A stretch of DNA of 64,000 nucleotides from Marsupella aquatica (lineage: Eukaryota; Marchantiophyta). Position 1 is the first letter of the stretch. Each line of letters starts with the position of its first letter. The notes beneath the pieces were generated by a model, which worked only from the letters and a program-made list of their open reading frames with translations, searched no databases and was not told where the DNA came from. Made by a program: the position numbers and the translations under genes. The stretch is from the NCBI GenBank assembly GCA_973895155.1, contig OZ316894.1:21142001-21206000 (forward strand), read 5' to 3'. Positions 37,795 to 49,125 of this stretch are shown here, piece by piece.

Positions 37795-37910
37795 TGTTGC
37801 AGACAACATTGATGGTTAAGCTTGGGACCAAAAGAGTCAAGGGGGCTTGACAAAAACAAGGTGACAAAAATTGGAAGACCACTTCAATGTGTTTACCGTA
37901 CCTGATGCGA

Positions 37911-38068
37911 CAGGTCCATTTAGACTGTCTCCTGCCCAAGAAAGGTGGTAAGATGATGCATTCAATACTGTACTGGTAGAATCAAGCAGGTCCATGTACA
38001 GTGTCTCCTGACCAAGAATTCAAGAAAGGTGGTAAGATGATGCATTTAATACTGTAATGGTAGAATCA
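37911..38068. repeat. 76-bp tandem duplication
   Basis: Copies start caggtccat at 37911 and 37987 and share gaaaggtggtaagatgatgc. Confidence 0.9.
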
Positions 38069-38869
38069 GAAGAGACTGAGGGGTCCTTTCAAAAGGTCCT
38101 TTCAAAAGACCCTAAACTTTTGCCAGAACTACACGGTCCATGTCAGCATTTTGGGGGACCACTCTAGTCCTTGTAAGACTGGGAAATGTCTTGTAAATTC
38201 AAGTGAGCTCTCAATTTCATATAAAGTCAAACTGGGTTGGTCACTTGATATGCAGTTGTGATGAGATCTAAAAACAAAATCTTGGAAGTGACCAGTCAGT
38301 TGTTGTCATCTTGTTCAGTGACACAGAGTCCCACCCCTTGAGGTGTCTATTCCAGTGACACAGAGTTTATGCAATCAGATATGGACAGTCACCCCCTAGA
38401 CTCGGATAGTGGCTCTCCATCCTTTGAGTTTCCATAAGGTTCCACGGTTGTTGAAAAGGATCATCATCCAGCACCATACACACCTGCACAATGTCACAAA
38501 CAAATTACATATCTCATACAAAGATGCTTACTCTTGGACAACTTTCAGCTGCCCATATATCACCTACCACTGGTTTCATTACCCCTTGTGAGGCCAGCAA
38601 TTTCAATCTGATTAGCATAGCTTGTGATCTGGGGATGAAGGATTGTCAACAAATGTGATGAGGATGTCAGTTCACAATAGATGGCACATGTGGAAGTTCC
38701 CCCAGCACAATTTTGTCCTCCTGTTGAACCCCTTAAACTGTTACTGTCACTTCTCTCAACCTGCTGGATCTAGGGTACCATATTGGTGAAAAGTCTCAAG
38801 GAGAAAGTAAAAAGATTCCCAAACAAAGTGAAAGCTCTAGACAGACTATAGTGTTGTCTGTCCACCTGT
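38069..38869. other. Intergenic, nothing recognised
   Basis: No exon series or strong repeat was found. Confidence 0.45.
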
Positions 38870-39095
38870 CCACGTGCAAAGGGTGAGAGGGGAAATTGCC
38901 GGGTGACAGGGGGACCAACAGGTGTGCAGGGAAAAAAAAAGGTTGAGAAGGGAAGTGTCTAGGTGAACTTGGGAGACACGCCGGTGAAGTGAAATGTCAC
39001 TTGTGAGACCCAAAGGTGACAGGGGAAATGGCCAAGCAAAAGGGGAGATGGCCAAGTGACAGGGGCAACAGCTGGGCGAAAGCAAAATGTCTAGA
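38870..39095. repeat. Purine-rich minisatellite
   Basis: Irregular repeats of gaaatggccaagtgacagg-like units fill the segment on the plus strand. Confidence 0.7.
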
Positions 39096-39134
39096 TAATA
39101 AGGATGTACATTTTGTATCATAAATAATAAACGA

Positions 39135-39905
39135 GGGTATATATTTTCACCTGGCCTTGATGGGACTAACATTGGCCAAAGGTGGCTCATACTCACGCAG
39201 TTTGATACTGGCAGTTCAAAGTAAACATCACCTCGAGCTAGGAAGTTGTCACGAATTACAATTTGGACTCCCCATCGGTGCAAGAAATATCCTGCCTTCA
39301 CCGCTGTTTGGTATTGCGAGGCAGAGCCTGTTCATGTACTGTAGTGAAAATACTGATAATCAGAAGGTGGAGAGCGTTCTAGCTTCTCCCGGATTTTAGC
39401 AAAAACTTGTACCAAGGCATCAAGGTCAGGCTGCCCAGCCCCAAACACTGGAAAATTTTCCGCTGTGTTCGTTAATATCGTCCACAAATTTGATGTTTTA
39501 TCCCAAATTAGATCCCTCTCTCTCTCTCTCCCGGCAATGTCAACGACAGAGGGCTAACGTAAGGTCTCTGGCGCTAATTAAAGTCAGAAGTTACTGTAAT
39601 ATTCTACTTATGTGCACAATTATCGCACTCAAGACACTGTCCATAAAGCTCGATCAATCCAGGAACTGCTTGAAGAATATTAGGCCAGACCGACAAATAA
39701 TGGTCCATTCAACTAGTCCTACCCAGATGAAGAAGAATATTTGCTCATCTATAACCATGGAAGGCTTTGCGTTGGCCGTTCATAAGCTTCACAAGATCTT
39801 TTCATTTCTCACGGCATTGACAGGTTCAAAGCACGTCGATGAAAAGGTAGTAGAATCACCCCACAGAATCATAGGTACTGCTAAGATAATAAAAATTGAG
39901 ACAGA
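39135..39905 (-). pseudogene. Unidentified coding-like fragments, possibly exons of an unknown or broken gene
   Basis: Three minus-strand stretches read like protein: about 39873-39795 (contains VPMILWGDSTTF then EPVNAVRNEKIL, next to a gtgaag donor), about 39452-39368 (contains FGAGQPDLDALVQVFAKIRE), and about 39325-39200 (contains AGYFLHRWGVQIVIRDN, LARGDVYFELP, ending at a gtgagt donor). The last two are separated by only about 40 bases with a stop and no plausible intron, so either a small exon border is misjudged or the gene is broken. I do not recognise the family. It lies 3' of the PHD-BAH gene in the same orientation. Confidence 0.35.
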
Positions 39906-40725
39906 CTCAGATTCCAAAGCTTAAATGAAATTTCTATTGATTTAGGAATGGTACGACGCACGGGTTCCTACATAATATTTGAGAACATGAATGTTAAACA
40001 AGCCTTGGTGAATAATTTCCAAGTCAATCTTTGAGGTGAAACTCAGGTGACGACAACAGTCGCTTTGCAAGATGGGAATAATCATGGGATCATCCGGACC
40101 AGCACCTCTCTGTTTGAAATGATTTTGCTGTAGAAACTTTTAATTTCACATTCATTTTGCTTTTCATAATTAACTACGATCTGTACACTTTGACACAGAT
40201 AGTGCGGGGGCAAGGCACAACTGCGAATTGTGCACAGGCTGAAAGAATCAACGGACTGGAGCCATATTTACAGGTCTGTCTCCTAGGAAGCGGCATGCTT
40301 GGTCACCTGGACTGAACTATCTCATCTGAGAGCAACTTAAACTGCTAACCATGCACACAGCAGGTATTATGTCACTGAATACACGACAAATTGGAATCGA
40401 CGTGTAAGGGATAGAAGCCTAGTGGAGTGGCTTCTATCCAACTACAACCACCACAAGACAGCAAGGAAGTCTATATACTCCACACTGAAAGTTTAATCAA
40501 CTCCAGAATGAACAGTAATTCGATGGCCAGCCCTGCTTATCTGCACGACGTGGAGAAGCCCATTTAGTCCTTCTGAAACACGCCGAGCAATGTGGTCATC
40601 AAAACTGATTCACGAAATCCTTGCCAAAGAAAGTCTCAAACTGTGTCCACCTGGAGTCGACGACCAATGTGATATCCTGATTTGGATCAAATGGCTCGGT
40701 CAAATTCCGGTTCACATCGAACAGG
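39906..40725. other. Intergenic, 3' flank of the PHD-BAH gene
   Basis: No gene recognised. A minus-strand frame (40599-40790) overlaps the last PHD-BAH exon out of frame. Confidence 0.4.
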
Positions 40726-43700
40726 CTATTCTTGAAGCGGTCTAAAGACTCCCTTGGGTGCATCATACATCCATCTGTAATACAAAACACACTTCTCAGA
40801 AAGCTGAGAACAGATCCAACATGAAACTCTGCCTGCTTGACTGGAGAGGATATAGTTTTCAGTAAAGATTAACAGTACCACAACTGGACCAACACAATCA
40901 GAAGCATGACAGGCTTGGGCTGAACTGTTCAATCAGCTTCCCATAGAAGCAACAGATAGTTCAAGATGCGAAACACAAGTATCTTTTCAGTACCTCCTGA
41001 ATATCCATCTCCTCAATTGGAGACTTTTGATCAGTCATCAATTCAACACCACGAAAAACAAAACAAAACAACAGAACAGAACAAAAAGCTTACCAGCATC
41101 CATTCATACAAGTGATACATCACAAACAGAAGATCTCAGAAGTCCTAGATATCATTTAAAGCGAAAAGTATAAGACAATTTGTTTTCCAAACGATTACTG
41201 AGCTCCTAGGATCATATTTAAATCAACAGTCCACCCTTCCCTTCAACAAATAACAAGGATAGTTGTCACACCTTGATAGAAATATTGGAGGTAATTCTTC
41301 CACTGAATCCCCTCTCTGTTTGAGCGTACGGCGCCTTTCTGTCTCCTCAATGAACTTTAGGGGAGGAAGTACAAAACAAGGGCCTTGAATAGAACCCACC
41401 AAATTGTTGTCGCAATGATTTGACTCGTACACCTGAGGAAAGTATAAGAAGTTCAGCCAGCCATTCAATAATTCACAAGCTTTTCATTAACCAAAATGGG
41501 AAAAGGGGGACCACATCTTCTCTCATCATCGACTCTGGACGGGATTGCCAGCCTTCGGTTGAATCGGAAAATGAATGATATCGAAGAGAGACACCACACA
41601 AATGTGCTACAGTCATATATACTTTGCAAAATAGGACTGGCTGTTATGACGAAGAACATCATGTAAAAGCACTGAACGACTAAACAATCAAAGAAGCGGG
41701 TAATTGTAAGCAAAACCTCATCTGGTGCAGTTGTTCCAGGACGACCCATGGCCAGAGGGATATCAGTTGGGTAGTAGCACCAACTCACTCTTACCCATTT
41801 GTGACCTGTAGCGATATCTTCCCAGAGAACCTGAAGAGCCAATCAAATCTAGATTATGCATGTTTCAAACCCACTCTTCATGAGATACCCAGAAACATCC
41901 GTACAATAGTGCTACATCCCAGTAGCTGTGCCATGAACACAAATTTGGGGCCTTTTGCTAACAGTTGAAAATAATTACTGCTTACAAAAGAGGAGGATAC
42001 TGTGAACAATGGATTTTTTTGCTTTTCTAACCTAAAAAATTGATGTCTAGCCCGATCAGCTGAAAATACATGCCGTTGTAGGTTAGACGACAATCAAGAC
42101 TCCGTCACCAACTTCACAATTACGCTAAAAAGGAATCATGCCATGCACTTCTAGAGGTTCACACAGAAGACAGTGACAGATAGGCACCTCCGATAACCCA
42201 AACAGCACTAGACCTTACCTGGAGTCTTGCAATATATGGAGGGACATCTGACGTCTCCGGGCGGAACAAAGCACAGTCAGACACAGAGAATGTAATTCCC
42301 CCTACACTGCATGCTCGAAAATAAGTTTTTCCGTCAGCTTTCCGTGTACTTTCACCGACCCATTCCATGACAATGGGAAGGGGGACTTCAGCTTGTTTGC
42401 CTTGCGAGACCGTTCCTGAGTCCACATTTCCTTTCCTACTGTGAATCGCCTGAGTCCTTGTTTCAGTCTTCTTGATATGTGCTGGAGTAGCTCGTCGGTA
42501 TTTCGCTTCATATCCAGTATCTTCCACGACAACAGCTACAGACTGACTGTCGCTCTTCTCTAATCCCTTTCCAAACTTCCCATCATCTTCAGCTATTTTG
42601 AGGCTATCATTTTGACCAGATATTGTCATTCCAGTTTTTCCTTGTAGTTGGGTTCTGTCCCCAGTAGTCACATTTTTCATCAGAGCCTGTGGACTTGAAG
42701 TTTGCTGCACTAAAGAAGACGCGATCTTCCCAGATTGTAGGAGTCCTTGATTGTCCTCTTGGAGAAGAGAGTGAGACGAGCTATGAAGAGGATGATTAGT
42801 CCTTGGTGACGGTTCATTGACTAGGTGCACAATGAGATGAGGAGAGGTTCCAACATTTCCTGTAATTGGATCATCCATACTCTGATGAGCACGAGTGTCT
42901 ATCTCCAAAGCGCCCTTCCCTTGAACTATCTGAAGCCCAGAATCAATCTGCCTGCCAGCAGTAGCCAGTTCACCTTCTCCTCTGACCGATCCATTCGGAA
43001 TGCTACAGAAGGGCTCCGGATTCCCTTGAGAAATATCATGTGGAGGCCACAACTTTACACTATTTGGAGAACCATGACGAATGGGGCCATACTTAGCAGG
43101 ACACTTCCCTCCTCGACTTGCTGTCAAACACTTAGGACAATTCCAATCACCCTTTGAAGCACCTCTGGACGAAGGGGGTTGTACACATTTCACATGGGAA
43201 ACTTCATCACAGGAGTCACAGACCAAAACACTTCCTGTATCCTTGGCTATCAACTTGCAAACTTGGCAGGGAATAGGTGTGCTGATGTAAGTTGGCGGAA
43301 GAGCTTGCAGGTTCTGAGAGGCAGGGGGTACATGTTCACGTATAAACTGTTGCACACCTAGACACAGCTGCTTATGGGTAACATAAGCTTTCTGGGGATC
43401 TGGGGCTTGACCCTGCACTACATTCAAAAATTCAGGAGCGAAGAGGGTGACTGTGGCAGGCTCTTTTCTTACTCTATTACGGACCTTGGGAGGCCTTCTC
43501 AAGGTGGGTTTGGAAGCTGGTGTATGACCATTGACAGACATGCTTTTCTCAGTTTGTGTAACTAAACGAGGGATCTCACCAGTTTTTGAGACTGGCGACA
43601 GAACGTCAGAACCGATCTCAGCCTGTGTGTTGGGATGTACATCTGGAGTAGGAAGACTGGCAGGCAAAGCTAATTCTGGAACTCTGTATGCCGATTGACC

Positions 43701-46398
43701 TGCAACACGGTACATAACCTATATTTTAGAACAAATTCACATTTGAGAGTAGTGTCACAAAAGCATCCCCTAAAATTCGGAGGACATGCAGATAGTAAAC
43801 GGACTGGATATAAGAATTATAGGTACTAAGTGCAGTGAGCCTTCGTAAAAAACCTCTAGTCTGACTTTGCATGCATTTCCCTTGCTCTGAATAGATCGCT
43901 AGTAGAATCATGTGGATTGCCGTCTCCCAGGGATCACTTGGGTCTAATTGGACTTCAAATATAATTTCTTCAATCGGTCTCAAGTGCCCTCGATTCTTGT
44001 TCTTAAGTTGTCTAGTCAAAACTGTAGATCTTCAAAAGCGATGACATAAAACTGAAATGTTCTAGGAGTCCTTACTACGTCCAATGTCAAAGCTGTACGC
44101 GGTAAACACATTAGTAGAATTGAAATCGGGTGGAACCCACAGTTCCCTCTCTCCAACCTTAACAACTTATTTCCCTCCAAACAGTTGTCGAACTCATCAC
44201 ACTTAAACCATTCAGGAGTCTCCCCAGACGACAGAGAGATTATATCCAGCGAGAACTAGCAACGAGCATGAAGTGAGTGACACGTGAGCAAGGGAGTCAT
44301 GTCTCTACCTGACGTTAATCGAGAATCCTCGACAGGGGAGGAGCCATCTTTGCTGGGACCGTTAGCTGCTGTTGCTGCGGCCATCATAGCTACCTGCTTG
44401 TAGCGGACGCAAAAATGAGATCTCGTTAAAAACTTAGCTAAAGGCCGCAAATCACGTCGAGTTGCACCATTCTATATTGTCATCGAAAAGTAGAAGGCAG
44501 ATTCTGTTTGAAGATGGCAAAGATTTCTTCCACTGGAAAACGGTGGAGCAGGTGTGGCAACGAGATGTTAGTCGAAGTGAAATCGAAATGTGAACATCTT
44601 CAGTGGGCCATCAAGCGCGAGAGTGTGAACGACAGGTAAAGTCCGCTATTGATTACCCAACCGGATCAAGGACTGCTAAATAACGTAAGATAACAACCCA
44701 ACCTGACTGGGTAGAGAAGGAAAAAAAAACCTGCTGCCTGATTTCGTCAGATTCAGTTTGGGCCCGGGCAGCTGCTTCAGCTTGGTCTCTGGCTGCCGCT
44801 TCAGCTTGAACCTTGGCTGCCGCTTCAGCTTGGGCCCTAGCTGCAACTTCAGCTTGGGCCCTGGCTGCCGCTTCCGCTTTGGCTTTCGCAAGAGTTTCTG
44901 CTCTAACATTCGCTAGAGCTTCTGCTTCAGTCAGTGCTGCGACCCAAGCCTGGTCGTCACGCTTTTTCTGTGCCACCTTTCTCATGTTGCATTCTTGTAG
45001 CATTCTCTCAAGCGACTCCATGGCTACGAGATTGTTCGGTGCCACCTGACTGACAAGAATGCCGAGATTCTGGTACGCGGTTGCAGCCAATTCTATCTCG
45101 TACGAGGTGGGTGTTCTTCCGGCTCTCATTTGAGCCATACCAGCAAGTACGAGTACGATCTCTGCCGTTTGTCCGAGAACAACTGCGACAGCATCAGCCC
45201 CCGAATATATAGCCCCACTCGTCTTCGCCCGCTTCGCAGGTTGCTCCTCATCTAGGGTGCAATCTTCTACTTGGTCTGCTTTTTCGGAAGCATGGAATGT
45301 CGAAACACCTTCTGCTCCATGCATAGGAGACAATTTGACACTTTCTGGGCATATTGGATTTTCACGAGGAGACACCACTTCTAAGGCTTCTGGAGCTACT
45401 GCAGCATCAGGCACTTGCTCGTCTTGTACTTTTACCACCGGTACTCCAGAGACTACAGGAAAGGGGACAGAGGCAGAGTGCTCTACGAATGAACCATCTG
45501 TTTCACGGCAGTGGAAGCCTTCCTTATCAACCAAATCATGTGCCAGATCATGTGTCGAGGAGGAAATATTTTCTGGCTCTGCATAGGACGACGATGCTCG
45601 TTCATGATTAATCGCAATACTGTCGAGAACGGCAAGAGTGGCCGCTTCTATTCCCATTCCACTTGACATGGGGGGCGAAGGTATACCTCCGGGTTTCGCA
45701 CACTGAGAAGAATCTTGCTCCTGCACAACTACGACATCTTCGTCTGTGACAACTGTAGATTCGAATACGACTGCCATTGTGTCCTGCACAACGACGACCT
45801 GTTTGTCTCGAGGAGGAGATGCGACTTCGACTTCCATAGCCTCCTTCATAACTACATCTTTATCTCCGACAACCACAGCAGAAGTAAGTTCGACTGCCAT
45901 TGCATCTAGCAAACCCCTAGAACCTTCATCTGGAACAACGGCAGGGGACGCGTATTCGACTGTCACTGCGTCATCTACAGTCACAACATCATCGTCTGGT
46001 ACAACGGCAGGAGAAGCGGGTGCAATTGCCCCTTTATCTCGCACAAGCCCCGCATTATCGTCTACATCATCGGCAGGAGTAGACAATTCAGTTGTCATTG
46101 CGTCTTCCACAACTACGACCTCATCGCGTCCGAATGTATCTTGCAGAAGCCCCGCATTATCGACTACATCATCGGCAGGAGTAGACAATTCAGTTGTCAT
46201 TGCGTCTTCCACGACTACGACCTCATCGCGTCCCAATGATGCAGGAGAAACAGGTTCGACTGCAAGGGAGTATTGCATGACCACGCCATCGTCGTTTGAA
46301 ACAACGGCAGGAGCTGACAATTCTGTCGCCATTATTGTGTCTTTCACAACCCCAAGATCATCGTTGGTGCGAACGTCGTCAGGGGACGGGAATTCCAT
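40726..46398 (-). CDS. PHD-BAH chromatin-reader protein with acidic repeat N-terminus (6 exons)
   Basis: I join 46398-44731, 44393-44309, 43699-42219, 41830-41717, 41432-41272 and 40774-40726 into a 1185-residue protein; all junctions are GT-AG and in phase. In order: an acidic, Val/Asp/Glu-rich region (1-230) with a 34-residue direct repeat; a conserved helical segment around 390-475 (AEIVLVLAGMAQMRAG...) like the N-terminal domain of plant PHD proteins such as At3g20280; an Ala/Glu/Gln coiled coil (487-556); a C4HC3 PHD finger at about 725-780 (CQVC, CDSC, HVKC, CPKC); a Ser/Gln-rich linker; and a BAH domain from about 1040 (SVSDCALFRPE, LWEDIATGHKWVRVSW, YESNHCDNNLVGSI). PHD fingers bind histone H3 tails and BAH domains bind nucleosomes or methyl-lysine. 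A role in transcriptional repression is inferred. An alternative two-gene model would start the PHD part at 44387. Confidence 0.8.
46049..46250. repeat. 102-bp in-frame tandem repeat in the PHD-BAH exon 1
   Basis: cccgcattatcg starts the two copies at 46049 and 46151. The period is 34 codons, so the repeat lengthens the acidic region without breaking the frame. The copies are nearly identical, which suggests recent duplication. Confidence 0.9.
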
Positions 46399-46751
46399 TC
46401 TTCCGCAATCAGGACCTCATCTTCCCCAAAAGAGGCACGAGAAGCAATTCCAATTTGATGTTCAAAATCTATGAAAGCCTAAACAGTAAAGAGTCGTCAC
46501 AGGACAAGAATTCAATTCTTCCGCAATCAGCAGGACCTCATCTTTTCCTAAATGTAACACAAGAATTCAAAAGCGGCACGAGAAGCAACTTCACTTTGAT
46601 GTTCAAACCTCTGAAAGCCTGAATCAAATGCGTCGTCAGGGGACGGGAATTCAATTCTTTCCGCAATCAGGACCTCATCTTCCATAAAAGTGGCACGCAT
46701 AGTCGCATAGAAGCAACTTCACTTTCATGTTCAAATCTATGAAAGCCTAAT
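46378..46751. repeat. Three tandem copies (118-139 bp) spanning the PHD-BAH start codon
   Basis: Copies start gtcaggggacggg (46378), gtcacaggacaag (46496) and gtcaggggacggg (46635). Each has gcaatcag, caggacctcatctt, ggcacg and tatgaaagcct-like blocks. Only the copy nearest the gene has an ATG; in the other two the matching triplet on the minus strand is TTG. Confidence 0.88.
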
Positions 46752-46888
46752 AAACAGTCCTCTCACTCTTTCCCTGAGTGGCTTGTCGTTTCCTTCGATT
46801 GAAAGTAGGGATGCTAGGGTACCCCTGAATTCCCTCCATTCATCCATTTGGACCTCGATTGGAAGTAGGGATGCTACTAGGGTTCCTA

Positions 46889-47747
46889 TAGGGCATCTCA
46901 ACTATGGTCAATTTTCACACATCACTAGGGCGTCTCAACCCTATGCGTTCTAGGACTCCTTCCGGTCACCCGGATGTCTCTAATCGCCGCCCGATATTGA
47001 ACACCGGTACCCAAAATCGGGTCCCAAAAAACTGGGGGTCTGAACTTTACCTCGCACCTCAAAGGAGTCCCGGCACGGGTTAGACCTGGGTTTTTCCAAA
47101 GGAAAATTGTAATCAAAAAAACCCGGGAAAAACTTTACGGTCACCAAATCGGTGGGCCGACCACCTGATCCGGGCGGCCCGCGACTGTGAAATCCCGGGT
47201 GCCATTCGGAATTCCAAATGCTTAAGTTTGAGACGCCCTACTAGTGTACCCATGCCGGGGAGCCCGGTTTGGACTTGTCACACCCGGTAGCCCCAGCCCC
47301 GGCCCTGACCCCGACTCCGACCCCGCCCAGCCCCGACCTTGAACCAGAGGGCCGGCTTGCTAAACCAGGGGAGTCCGGACCGGGCCGGGAGGGGGTCAGG
47401 AAAGTTCGGGACCGGGCTGGGGATATCGACAAATATGCGACAAATGACCCCTTTTGGAGCGGGCAAATGACAAGTTGTCTGTCAGTTCAAACCGGGCGGG
47501 CAGTGTTGTGGGTCGGGGCAGCAGGAAGGACTGGTCGGGCACTGAATGTGAGGTCCGACCAATCACGCCCCAGACTTGTAAGAGGTCCTGATGTTCACAG
47601 GAAACTCAATCGCATAAGGGTGCCGCGACCCATTCATATTTGACTACTCTAGTAGATGACGGCCCGGTTATAAACTGTTGCAGTGCACGCAAGTGCATTG
47701 CAAGCCACCTGCAAGATTCAATTTTTTTGTATATTTGAGATGCCCTA
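46889..47747. mobile_element. GC-rich segment with nested inverted repeats, possible non-autonomous transposon
   Basis: tagggcatctcaa (46889-46901) has an exact inverse at 47735-47747. A related tagggcgtctcaa (46926-46938) has an exact inverse at 47228-47240. The inside is GC-rich, unlike the flanks, and no transposase is encoded. I could not establish a target duplication, so a mobile origin is inference; nested or composite insertion would explain the two repeat pairs. Confidence 0.45.
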
Positions 47748-48634
47748 TTAGGGCGTGTCAAATTAAAGACATAAGAAAAGTCTTATGGCCAAAACCTTTT
47801 GGGACATAAAATTCTTAGTGGACATGGATTCAGGTAGCCTGTAAGGACTTATGTCTTGACCATAGAAGAGTTTTACATGCTTGCCCATATGTTGTCACGA
47901 GGACTTAAAGTAATATGACTACCTCGGGTAAGTGACTTGTTTCTAGCTGCATTTGAGACAAGTAACAAGCAGGAGGTTTGAGAGTTCACTCTCAAACTCC
48001 TTTCTTTTTAATTGTATCTTTCACTTTACAATGGTTGCCCTCAAGTGGGCCACTTTTGAGAGTGTGGTCATTGGTCTTGCTAAGGGTCAGTGTCTATCTC
48101 GCATCAAGCTCACTATCCCTTGAGTAGCTAGCATTTCAGGAAACATGAAAAAACCCAACTCCTTAAGCTCTCATACTCATGTGAAGTAGTTGACATAGAT
48201 TAGTTTTCTTGACCCACAAACAAAAAGAGTGGCAGTGATAAATAGAAAAGATTTAGTGGCAAGGTATTTATCATCCCCAAAAAGAGTGGCAACCTAGTAA
48301 ATCCTAGAATTTTCATTTTCCTTTGAGATCATTCATATTTCTGCCTTTTCTTTTCCTTCTCTTTTTTTGATCATGTTGGAAGGGAGAGGGAGGGAGCCAA
48401 AGAGCCAGGGAGGGAGACTGGAAGGAGAGAAAGGGAGGGCACAGAAAGGGAGGGCACGGGAGAGGAGGATTTTTTTATAAAAAGGGTCTCTTCCTCCATA
48501 TAGCACTGCAGGGTGGCCACTCTTGACCCCTTGATGCCCCAACCACAGCCCTCCATCTTGCACTCCCTCCCACTCTCTTGCCCTCACAACAACACCTTGT
48601 GACATGCTTTGCCTAGCTTTGACAATCTTCTCCC
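47748..48634. other. Intergenic, nothing recognised
   Basis: Short frames only. A purine-rich run lies at about 48375-48475. Confidence 0.45.
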
Positions 48635-48767
48635 CTTGACATTGTTTTCATCTTGACATCTTTTTTTTTCCTTAACATTTTTTTTCTCATCTTGACATAT
48701 TTTCTCAACTTGACATCATATCCTGACCTCAACATCTTTTTCTCACCTCAACATCTTATGTGCAATA
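48635..48767. repeat. Left part of a minisatellite split by the copia element
   Basis: Repeats of cttgacatcttttt and cctcaacatctttttctcac end at the element's left target duplication caata (48763-48767). The same array resumes at 55456. Confidence 0.8.
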
Positions 48768-49111
48768 TGTTAGATATTGCTCTAGTCTTGTGACTCTTGT
48801 GCTAACCACAGTTAGGCTAACTCGGGTTAGGACCTAGCTAAGGTTAGCGGTAGTGCTATTGTGCATATAGCCAGGGCTGATGCCAGACCTTGGTGGAACT
48901 TAGGCTCATTGTTACAGAGCTAGTTGAGAGATAGGGAGAGCTTGTGCCGTGGATGCTTGGTATGGCCGGTCGGCCTAGAGTGCAGTAAAGCTCTTGTGTG
49001 TTCCCGTGGACGTAGCCTCATGTGGAGGTGAACCACGTATCTCTCTATGTCGACTATTGTGCGTTGGATGGTTCATGGGCTTGCCGTTACGAATGTCGTC
49101 TATGCTCAACA
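48768..49111 (+). repeat. Left LTR of the copia element
   Basis: It starts tgttagat and ends ctcaaca. Six substitutions separate it from the right LTR and no indel is seen. Confidence 0.97.
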
Positions 49112-49113
49112 AG

Positions 49114-49125
49114 TGGTATCAGAGC
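49114..49125 (+). promoter_or_regulatory. Primer-binding site, initiator tRNA-Met
   Basis: tggtatcagagc lies two bases after the left LTR. It is the standard complement to the 3' end of initiator tRNA-Met used by plant copia elements. Confidence 0.95.

Noticed and set aside
38846-39301. 151-codon minus-strand frame read as one protein
   Set aside because: Only its first ~40 codons look coding and they end at a gtgagt donor. The rest translates the purine-rich minisatellite.
44309-44387. ATG-ATG at 44387 as the start of a separate PHD gene
   Set aside because: Possible, but the frame is open upstream to a good acceptor at 44393 that fits the phase of the repeat-rich exon, and domain order supports one gene.
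45746-46474. 242-codon plus-strand Ser/Thr-rich open frame
   Set aside because: Antisense to the acidic repeats of the PHD-BAH exon 1; its low complexity comes from those repeats.
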